From: Linnemannia schmuckeri
Taxonomy: Eukaryota; Mortierellomycota; Mortierellomycetes; Mortierellales; Mortierellaceae
Assembly (NCBI GenBank): GCA_029449235.1
Contig: JANATG010000017.1
Span: forward strand, 62,501 to 82,500
Length of the DNA stretch: 20,000 bases
Direction of reading: 5' to 3'
In this document: piece after piece, positions 8,738 through 16,899 of the stretch
Position numbering within the stretch: the first letter of the stretch is position 1
Layout: each line of letters begins with the position of its first letter
Notes under the pieces: generated by a model
The model's database searches: none
What the model saw: the letters and a program-made list of their open reading frames with translations, nothing else
Told to the model about the DNA's origin: nothing
Position numbers and translations under genes: made by a program

Positions 8738-10498
8738 ATGTCTGTTGCGTTACGTTCAGTTTTTGGTATTCCCGAGCTATTAGATATGGTTCTCTCATTA
8801 CTCTCGACTCAAGACCTGGCTTGCTGTGCCCTCGTGAACAAGAAATGGCGTGAGGTTGCTCTTCCACTTTTGTGGCGCACTTTTCCTGCACTCTCTTTCA
8901 AGCAAAGACAAGCCTTCCGAAGAATAGTCCAGAAAGATTACGTACAAGGACTCGAATTCCAACGATCTCTATGGCCAGGGCCGGATGACCTCAAGAGTGA
9001 AGTAAACCATGTCCATCAAGGTCCTGCGTGCCAGTCATATCTGTCCAAGTACTGTCCGTTGATCAGAAACCTCGACAATCCCCATTTCCTTTTCTCTGAG
9101 CTAAATAGTATAGCGAAGGAGAAGGTGCTTCTATCCCACTTTCTGAAGAAATGTGTCAATGTTAGAGTGCTCACTCTCGATGTCGACTATGTCCTATGTT
9201 ATCACTACTACCGTCTTTTTAAGGTTGCCGTCGACAGCTTGGCTCCAAATCTGCAAGAACTCTGTTTGCTTGGGTCTCGTGATGATTCATCTTATGGGAT
9301 GAGCTCAAAATGGTATCTCTACGTTATTTCCCGATGCTCGTCCAAGTTAGAAAAGCTGACAGTCTACTACGACGTAAGTGGCGATCTCGTTGACGATATT
9401 AAATCGGCCAAGTTGCTTATTGCAGAAGCAACGCTTTCCGGACTGAAGGAGCTCGTGCTAGATCATTGTTGGAGTAAGCAAGAGCTTTCAAGTTGGAACT
9501 GGGTTTGGAAAAGCTACAGCAATGTGGAGAGACTAGAGCTGAGAACATGCGGTACCGACAAGATCCACGACATGGCAGCTCGTATAAGATCCTACCTTCC
9601 CAAGATTAATAGCCTCGTTTACAAGGGTGACATGTTCCAAGTGGTTCCTGCTTCCTTGCTCTCCGCTTGCATCGGTGGCTGGAAGCATATTCGAATTGAC
9701 GCCACGTTGGATCGATCCTCGTGCAAGGCCTTGGCTGAACATTGCGCCACACTCGAAGTACTTCAGGTGACCAATATACTGGAAGATTCCAGCAGCACCC
9801 TACGCCAGATCCTATCTTCCAGCCCAAAACTCAGGATCCTGATCACAAGTGACGACAAGTTGCATGTCCAGTCCTGGATCCCGTACCTCGAAGCCAAGGA
9901 TTTTGTCGATGAACATATGCTATCCGGCAATCTAAACCCGTGGGCGTGCGAGTCATCTCTTAGGGTGCTCAAGACCAAAATCACCTGTATTCCAAGGCCG
10001 GATGTCACAAAACTTTTGGATGGACGACAACGCGCTGATAGTCTCAAGGAAACCTGCACTCGAGAAGGAAGGCAACTCCAGCAGTGCGTCTATGAGCGTC
10101 TTTCTCGGTTCATAAACCTTGAAGAGCTGTGTCTTGGACTTGATTCAAAAGAGCGCAGACGCCTATGCCCTTTCGATGGCAGCAAGTGTGAAGAAGATTA
10201 CCAGTATGAATGTCTCGAGATGACTCTGGAAAGCGGGCTGGATCAGCTAAAGGGGCTTAGGAATCTCCAAGTGTTGGATGTTCGCATGATGGAGCAGCGG
10301 GTCGGTCTCAAGGAAGTGCAGTGGATGACTCAATATTGGCCGAGGCTGAGAGAAATTCGGGGTCTTTGGGATGATGGCGACAACCTTAAGGCTGGTGAGT
10401 GGCTGTGGAAACATTCTCCTATGATCAAAGTGAAGTTGGCACCCAGAAGCTTCTATTGCACGGCGATACTCGATGAATTATTGATAGAGCAAGTCTAA
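8738..10498 (+). CDS. F-box protein with divergent leucine-rich region
   Basis: This is a single-exon frame of 586 aa. The first ~50 residues fit an F-box: IPELLDMVLSLLS, then CALVNKKWREVALPLLWRTF, the usual Leu/Pro start and the Trp near the end. F-box proteins bind Skp1 and bring targets to the SCF ubiquitin ligase. The rest is Leu-rich with irregular repeats of the type LKELVLDHC, VERLELRTC, LEVLQVT, LRILITS and LEELCLGL, as in F-box/LRR proteins, probably the substrate-binding part. TATA-like elements sit upstream. Large F-box families are usual in early-diverging fungi. The gene is intact and seems unrelated to the transposon on its left. The substrate is unknown. Confidence 0.85.
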   Translation: MSVALRSVFGIPELLDMVLSLLSTQDLACCALVNKKWREVALPLLWRTFPALSFKQRQAFRRIVQKDYVQGLEFQRSLWPGPDDLKSEVNHVHQGPACQSYLSKYCPLIRNLDNPHFLFSELNSIAKEKVLLSHFLKKCVNVRVLTLDVDYVLCYHYYRLFKVAVDSLAPNLQELCLLGSRDDSSYGMSSKWYLYVISRCSSKLEKLTVYYDVSGDLVDDIKSAKLLIAEATLSGLKELVLDHCWSKQELSSWNWVWKSYSNVERLELRTCGTDKIHDMAARIRSYLPKINSLVYKGDMFQVVPASLLSACIGGWKHIRIDATLDRSSCKALAEHCATLEVLQVTNILEDSSSTLRQILSSSPKLRILITSDDKLHVQSWIPYLEAKDFVDEHMLSGNLNPWACESSLRVLKTKITCIPRPDVTKLLDGRQRADSLKETCTREGRQLQQCVYERLSRFINLEELCLGLDSKERRRLCPFDGSKCEEDYQYECLEMTLESGLDQLKGLRNLQVLDVRMMEQRVGLKEVQWMTQYWPRLREIRGLWDDGDNLKAGEWLWKHSPMIKVKLAPRSFYCTAILDELLIEQV

Positions 10499-10862
10499 AA
10501 ATATAGTCGAGAGACACCAAGACCATGGAAAAAAAATAGAGTCTTATTTTTTCGTCGTCTTTGCCACATTCTCTCTGAGCTATGTCCGTGCTGTTTGCCT
10601 ATCTCGGCAAAGCTACACTTTGTCCTCATTGCTATCAGTCACCATCGTTGTTCACCGCTTTGCACTTTTTCTTGAATCTAGAAATATGACGGCTCCTGCC
10701 ATTCAGTAGCTCTGTATAACTTTATCCCTTTACAATTTGAAATCGTCACACCCCCTAAAAAAAGTGCCGTGAATGTTTTTGTGAGCCATTCATTTGAATT
10801 CTGCTCTACGCTAAGCCATGTATACTCGTCCTTTGATTCGAATATCGCTCTCCTCATGCCCC
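10499..10862. other. Intergenic stretch, nothing recognised
   Basis: This is AT-rich sequence after the F-box gene. There is no clear AATAAA, although A-rich runs follow the stop. The short frames on both strands show no family features. I looked for terminal inverted repeats of the neighbouring transposase remnant and found none. Confidence 0.5.
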
Positions 10863-11338
10863 TCAATTTAAGGCATTCCCCAATCGGGGTGAATATCTAC
10901 TACGAGAGTACAAGCGAGCTTCATCCCCCTCCTCCCGTCCCCTCCTCCTTATCCCCACCTTCCTCCCAATCCACATCCTCTCCTCGTTCATGTCTTCTTG
11001 CTCTGCTTCATCATCCCAACCCTCGACATATGGGTCTTGGTATCCTTTCAGGTTGTCGATGAGCCACTTAACAGGGCAACCGGCAAACGCGTCCATGTTC
11101 TCAACGAGCCAATCAAGATGCGATTGCTCGATCCTGCTTCTATGATTGCCGCCCTTAGGCAGCTTATCTATGCAGTTGGTCTGAAAGAAGGTGTTGACTA
11201 TGCTTCTAACAGTAGATACGGGGATGTTGAAGTAGCGAGCTACCAACGCCATGGACTTGCCTTAGTTATGACCAGTTCATTGATCCTTTCCCTAGTAGTG
11301 TTGTCGATTTTATTCTTTCTCGTTTTGATAGGTGGCAT
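10863..11338 (-). pseudogene. Tc1/mariner-like transposase N-terminal remnant
   Basis: A start at 11338 opens MPPIKTRKNKI and then RERINELVITKAS. After a one-base frame change near 11252 it continues as MALVARYFNIPVSTVRSIVNTF and KLPKGGNHRSRI. This is the paired helix-turn-helix layout of Tc1/IS630-type transposases (RERI.EL..., then VARYF.IP.STVRSI, then a GR-rich linker and HLDWLVENMD). After about 11050 the reading turns into low-complexity acidic and basic sequence, and no DDE/D catalytic domain follows. It is therefore frameshifted and 3'-truncated, a dead DNA-transposon fragment, or a DNA-binding domain derived from one. Confidence 0.6.
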
Positions 11339-12001
11339 ATTGCTATAAGAAATGTGTGAGGGTCTTGTTGAGAGAAAGTGTATGGTATTAGGGAAGAGGA
11401 AAGGCTGTAGAAAATGGCAGCATTCACAGAAGTCGTTGATTACTTTTATGAGATGGGGCAGTGCCATAAAAACGTTGAAGTTATCACAAGGGGGAACTAA
11501 ATTGAAATCTGAAGCCAAACATGCCAGAATTCTAATTGTTGTTGCAGAGGACCGTGCATTGGGCCTCACCGTAATTTAGGCAATGTGGATACTGCAGTTG
11601 TAGAAATAGCGAGGCAGCTCGATCTTTTGCTCCTTGTCCTTTCAAAAGACAACCTCACGAAGCAATTGATTGAGTTAGCTGACGCCGTTTATTTCAGTGT
11701 GTATTGCTTGCTTGCGTGTCGTGTTTTAGGGCCCCCTCAATTCCAACAACCTTCCCTACACTCCCTTATTTACAACATCAACCTCTACGATACAACATCA
11801 GCCTCAACTGTGAGTGTAACAGCCACTCTACCAAGTCTCAACCGAACCCACCTGATTCTGCAACATTGTCTTCTCTAAGCCACACCAAAATACAATTATT
11901 GCGCTCCTGCGTATTTTGTTCACGCTGTGAAGCAAGTTCAATCGGCAAAAAGGGATATCATCAATCACGATTCCAGGGGCGTTCTTGGCACGTATCTGTT
12001 G

Positions 12002-12002
<1 letters not shown>
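11339..12002. other. Intergenic stretch, nothing recognised
   Basis: Only short overlapping frames on both strands without family features. A repeated TACAACATCA (around 11771 and 11791) is the only small-scale regularity noticed. No RNA gene is apparent. Confidence 0.45.
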
Positions 12003-12312
<310 letters not shown>

Positions 12313-12451
12313 GTGTTGTTGTTTGTTGTTTCTGTTGCTATTGCTGTCCTTCATTGGAGCTGCGTTTTCGCCTTTTATTTTGCTCTGTCCACTCTCCTAT
12401 CAACGTAATTTGTGATGGGGTAATTATTTTCTTTTCGAGGACTATGCCTTA

Positions 12452-12457
12452 TTTATT
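12452..12457 (-). promoter_or_regulatory. Polyadenylation signal AATAAA (Crinkler gene)
   Basis: On the minus strand AATAAA (within AATAAATAAGG) occurs about 17 nt after the TGA stop at 12477-12475. Confidence 0.55.
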
Positions 12458-12474
12458 TGTACATGTGGGGTGGG

Positions 12475-15400
12475 TCAGTCATCCCGCAACAAAGGATCAG
12501 TTGCCGATCTCGTCATAACTATTTTGGACTTTTTTGACGGATTTGCAGTGTGTTCTTCTGTTGCTGATCGCTTATGTTGCTTGAGTCTGTCGAGGAACTT
12601 GACATGTCGCTCTGGAAAGATTTGTGGAAAGTTGTTGTCGTCAATGTTGATCGAGACTCGCTCAAGACCCTCCAGCTCTGGTTCTGGATCAGGCCGGACA
12701 ACCTGGAACTTGACCACCTCCGCGGGATAGGTGATGACCATGCTGACATAAACTCCTGTAGGACAATAGTCTTGGAGTCTTGGCGGTTGTTGTGGTTGTG
12801 TCGATCCTATGCGATTTGATGACTCCTGCTCTCGATTCGCCTTTTTGTGTTCCTGAGCTAGATCTTTCACCAGCTTCTCATGTTCCTTGTCCATCTTGCC
12901 CTGTATGGTGTTGCTACTGACAGTTGCGAGCGCCTTCTCAACGTCGCTGCCCTCTAGAACCTGTCGAAGTTTCAACTGGACAAAGACGGGGTATACGTTG
13001 CCGTTAATCTTGACATAGAACACAATGTCGGGTCCAGAAATATGAGGCGCCGGAAAGTAGAATGGAGGGATATCCTGATCCTCTCGCTTGGATCCGTTCT
13101 TGACGTGTGCCTCCATGAAGGCGTGTGTTGAGATGTTCTTGTGCGAAATAGCGAGTTTCGATTGTTGATCGGCGTAACCAACTATCGTCACATCGCCAGC
13201 AAGTGATTCGGGAAGTGTATTGCTCCCGAGGAGAGGCCAAGAGGAAAGAGGCCGATCCTTGAACGTCTCGACGAAGACAGGTGGCATTAATGTCTCCCAC
13301 ATATTGCCATGTACCGTAGCGTTGTTTGAGTGCAGCATCGCCCTTTCCGCAGCGGCCAAGAGTAGAGGATCCCTTTCTTGGAAGTAAGCTCTGGTCGCTT
13401 TGAGGACAAAAGGTTCATCGAGAACCGTCCTTGCAGTACCTCCAAAGAGTTTGATCCGCCCGAATGCTGCCTCGATAAGGTGTGCTTCGTTTTCAAGCAC
13501 GATTTCGGTTGCATCCAGCAAGTTGTGGCGGAAAAGGAACAATCCAAGAGTATCTCTGATGGAAGAGAAAGACTTGAAAAGCTCGGGGTGGTCGGCGATC
13601 TTGCGTTCCAGGCTATAATTACGGCCGGATAAAAAGACTCGCCGTTTAAGAAAATTACTTTCATTGCGGGGCACAAGTAATGACGTGTATCACATGGTGT
13701 GCATATGAAGAGATCTTACCGGTTGAGTTCTCCGCACAGGTTTCCTCGACGCTCTCGTTCTTTCCAAGATGTGATCATGGTCTCGGTGACGTCGATTACA
13801 TTCTCCCATGTGTCTGGCACTCCTGTCTTGATAATTCCCTCGACTATGAGAAAAAATGAAAAAGGAGATAGAATTAGGATCATAAAATAAACACATAAAC
13901 AAAGAGTTACATGAAAAAGAACGTACTAGCAGTCGTAATTGGCCGAAAACGGCCAGTAAGCCTCTTGTGGAGCATGTTGACTGCAGCAGGAGGGATTAAG
14001 GCGTCCACCATCCTTTTTGAACCGTCATCTTGTAGCCGCTCCTTCATTCGATCGATAAAAGCCTGTACCGAATCTGGATCTCTCCATCCTGGAAATTCGA
14101 TATCTAAAAAAGCAAAAAGGTGGTCAGTATCGCATGCTGTGGACCATTGTATGAATCTTATTAGGATAGAATAAAAAAGTGCATCACTTACATGGAAAGG
14201 TACTCGAACCGTACTCCTTGACGCCATCGCCGCTGCTCAGTGCCCAATGAAGAGTTTTCATGGAAAGTCCCGTCCCGCAGTAAACGATCGTAAGCTCCTT
14301 TGGACTGCCGGCGTTCCGAAAGCCATTCAGCACCGGGGACAACATTGGTCGCGGATCGGTTTCCAGGTAGGAAGAACGGAATTTTGTACTGCCTTTGTCG
14401 CTCAGAATCTGAGCTTCGTCCACAACCAGCCTCAGCTTGGACTCAGCCGGGAAGTTCGGGTATCGGTGACCAGTCAGTAGATCGCGCACCAACAAAAATT
14501 CGTCCTGAATGACAGTTGTCAGGACTAGCTCGAAAAGTGAACGTTCGTTCAGCTTTTTAAACAGCAGCTTGAACAGGTCCATGAAAACATCCTCAAACAT
14601 GTGAGGACAGACTTGGAGAATGGCCCAGCTTGCACTTGAAAAGGTCTGCCGGCAATTGGGGACCTGCAAGCAGTATTTGAGGATCAACAGTCGGGACAGG
14701 AAAAGTACCAGGGTCATGTTCCTTGCAAAAGCGGTGTTCTTTTCTGGACCTAGTTCCTCCACTGTTTTTTTGTCAATGTATTCGGAAAGCTGGCTGAGAT
14801 CGCTTGACCCAAGATCACTCTTTGCCGCGTTGAAGTAGAATCCCCACTGAAGACAAAGCATCTCGATCATCGAGCGAGTTTTCCCGCAGCCGCTGACCCC
14901 GAATACGGGGAGATCCTGTGCTTGCATGCCTTCCAGCTTGCTCAAGAGAACATTTGACCGAAATCGTTCAGGAATCGGATCGCCCACATTCAAGGGAGGG
15001 TTTGGTAAATCCAGAAAAAGAAGACTCGGTCCTGAATCCTGGCTGTCAACAACGCCTCGCCGTAGGACTTTGGGCAGCCCCTTAATGCCGGTTGTGGTGA
15101 TAGGCAGTGACTTTTCTCCTCTCACGTAAGCATCCAGAAAGAGAGAGGCGGGCGAGTCAAGCGCGAAAAACTTGTTCTCTATTTTGTTGATGTCGACCCT
15201 GAGATCCCCTGTTGAGAGATGAGGCAGTTAGATAACGAAGCAATCTGACCCTGAGATCACCTGTTGAGAGAACCAGTTAGACAACGAAGCAATCAAAGCA
15301 AACAAGAAAGAGCACAAGAAGCGAGGTCGACTGAACTTACCAGAAAGAGGGGTGCCAGGACGAGAACCATCCGAAAGAGAGCCAGGGAGGGGAGTCACAG

Positions 15401-15853
15401 CTCGAGAAGGGACAGGTGCATGGACTATGACATGCAATCGGAGAGATGAATTAAGGTTAGTACAAAAGAAATAAGCTCATGCGTGAGGTGTGAATGAGAG
15501 CAAGGCGCGTCTGAATTACCTGATGGGGGTCGCTGGACGATGACGTGGATCGTTTTCTTGGGCGGTGTTTCTTCAAAGACATCAGAGAGGTCGTCTGTCG
15601 GGTCAAGTTCTGTTGGGGAATCAATCTCGTTCAAGACTATCGGCTTGTGCTTGTTGGCCGAGACAACTTGTATAGAGACGCGCCAGAGAGTGAGCTGGTC
15701 AGGTGTGATGTCGTCGAAAGCGGGTGTTTGATTCGCCTTGATGAGGTCTTTGAGATCGCCAACAGTGTCCGCTAAAGTAGCCTTGATGGGAAATGCTCTT
15801 GCCGAGGGTAGACCATCGACAAGACAGAACAAGCTTATGCGGTTTTCGGTCAT
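12475..15853 (-). CDS. Crinkler (CRN) effector: header, P-loop NTPase, PD-(D/E)XK nuclease
   Basis: Exons on the minus strand are 15853-15520, 15424-15341, 15208-14192, 14103-13927, 13843-13720 and 13657-12475 (introns 95, 132, 88, 83 and 62 nt, all GT-AG). The total is 2919 nt, 972 aa plus stop. Residues 1-111 match the Crinkler ubiquitin-like header: SLFCLVDG, TVGDLKDLIK, LTLWRVSI, IHVIVQRPP. No signal peptide is seen. After a Pro/Ser linker, the NTPase has Walker A GVSGCGKT (243-250), Walker B VVDEA (D403, E404) and a GTG motif at 451-453. The C-terminal nuclease domain has a helix with E641, then GPDIVFYV (P788, D789) and FVQLKL (Q806, K808), the D...QxK form of the active site. Such proteins are thought to act on host or rival DNA in the nucleus. 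The gene looks intact. The target and direction of action are unknown. Confidence 0.88.
15194..15294. repeat. Tandem duplication of an intron acceptor (52-bp offset)
   Basis: Read on the plus strand, GACCCTGAGATC..CTGTTGAGAG and AACGAAGCAATC occur twice, at 15194-15244 and 15247-15294. Each copy carries the 3' splice site of Crinkler intron 2 (TCTCAACAG on the minus strand). The inner acceptor (exon start 15208) keeps the frame. The outer one (exon start 15260) would shorten the intron from 132 to 80 nt but shift the frame and reach TGA soon afterwards. Confidence 0.8.
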
Positions 15854-16017
15854 GGTGTTGCGAAGCATCAAAGGAAAAGAAAGGTGAAAGAAAGAGAACG
15901 ATATAAGAGATGGTGAGGAATGAAAGCAAGTAAAGAGGAAAAAAAGAAGGAACGTAAAGGAGGAAAGATTTAAAAGAAGAAGGCGAGGGATGGAAGAAGG
16001 AAGTGGTGACGAACGCA

Positions 16018-16072
16018 ATGTGGGAGTGGTGGCAAAGGAAAGAATGGGGAGGCGTGGGAATGGTGGCAAAGG
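16018..16072 (-). repeat. GCCACCA-YTCCCACGC motif, minus-oriented copies
   Basis: Two copies read on the minus strand: CCTTTGCCACCACTCCCA (near 16021-16039) and CCCTTTGCCACCATTCCCAC (near 16051-16072). They point toward the Crinkler gene. Confidence 0.7.
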
Positions 16073-16122
16073 GCGTGTGCGTGAAAATGGTAAGCAATTG
16101 ACTGTTGGCAAAAAAAAAGTAA

Positions 16123-16130
16123 TGACGTCA
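16123..16130. promoter_or_regulatory. CRE palindrome TGACGTCA
   Basis: This is a perfect 8-bp TGACGTCA, the consensus site of ATF/CREB-type bZIP factors. It lies between the two oppositely oriented motif arrays, 270 nt from the Crinkler start and 770 nt from the other gene. It could control both, as bZIP sites work in either orientation. Binding is inferred from the motif alone. Confidence 0.5.
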
Positions 16131-16182
16131 CAGCTGAGGTGTTTCTCTCTCCTCCCTCCTCTTTTTCATCACTCCTCCCTTT

Positions 16183-16370
16183 TCATCACCACTCCCACGC
16201 CCTTTTCTTCATCAATCACCACTCTTACTCTCTCGTCTTTGTTATCACTCTTACGCCCTCGTCGCCTTTGCCACCACTCCCACGCCTTCTTTTTATCCCT
16301 CACCGTTGCCACCACTCCCACATCTTTCATCCCTCACCATCGCCACCACTCCCACGCCTTCGCCATTCTC
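16183..16370 (+). repeat. GCCACCACTCCCACGC motif, plus-oriented array
   Basis: At least six copies or variants follow one another: CATCACCACTCCCACGCC near 16185, degenerate TCACCACTCTTACTC near 16215 and TATCACTCTTACGCCC near 16243, then TTGCCACCACTCCCACGCC near 16269, TTGCCACCACTCCCACAT near 16305 and TCGCCACCACTCCCACGCC near 16339. They point toward the plus-strand gene. Confidence 0.75.
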
Positions 16371-16498
16371 AACATCACACGCATCATCACACCCCTTGTT
16401 CACCTGGAAAGTCCTGTTTCTACACTCTTAAGGTATGCCATATGGGCATGCAGTACATTTGTTGGGTGTCATGTTTTTTATTTGAATCCTTTTCTATA

Positions 16499-16821
16499 CT
16501 CCTATCGTGCCTGTGGGGGTGGATTGACAGCTTTTTTCTGTCTTTCATACGGGTGATTGCCTTTCAGCCGCTGTCCAGAAATCCTTTGCACCTGGTTATG
16601 CTCACTGTCATTCATCTGATGCCTCACAGGTGCAGGCGAAGAGGGGAGTAGTCTTTTTTACTTGTGCTCCTATCGTGCCTGTGGGGGTGGATTGACAGCT
16701 TTTTTCTGTCTTTCATACGGGTGATTGCCTTTCAGCCGCTGTCCAGAAATCCTTTGCACCTGGTTATGCTCACTGTCATTCATCTGATGCCTCACAGGTG
16801 CAGGCGAAGTGGGGAGTCATC
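16499..16821 (+). repeat. Tandem duplication, 168-bp period
   Basis: Block 16499-16653 recurs at 16667-16821, nearly identical by eye; the clearest early difference is GAAGAGGGG against GAAGTGGGG near the end. Each copy contains an 8-bp inverted repeat TGCACCTG...CAGGTGCA. The near identity points to a recent duplication, upstream of or within the 5' UTR of the plus-strand gene. Confidence 0.95.
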
Positions 16822-16899
16822 TTCAATTGTGCTGTTACTTTTTTTTGGAATGCGATTACCTTACTGACATTTGATTATTGCCTTGTGAGATGAATCCAG

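Larger units (their letters stand above)
15854..16899. promoter_or_regulatory. Shared divergent promoter region
   Basis: About 1 kb separates the Crinkler start (15853, minus) and the plus-strand gene start (16900). On the Crinkler side the minus strand is strongly pyrimidine-rich, with a TTTAAA near 15968. Around a central TGACGTCA lie arrays of a GCCACCA-YTCCCACGC motif, pointing one way on the left and the other way on the right. To the right is a 168-bp-period tandem duplication. Frames here (for example 15990-16556) are built from the repeats and show no family features, so I call the region non-coding. Confidence 0.6.

Noticed and set aside
10600..11580. Terminal inverted repeats of the Tc1-like fragment
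   Set aside because: CAGTGCC-like and GTGCCG-like sequences lie on either side, but I could not align them as inverted repeats.
15990..16867. Ser/His-rich open frames in the region between the divergent genes
   Set aside because: They consist of the repeated promoter motif and the tandem duplication, with no splice-consistent link or family feature.
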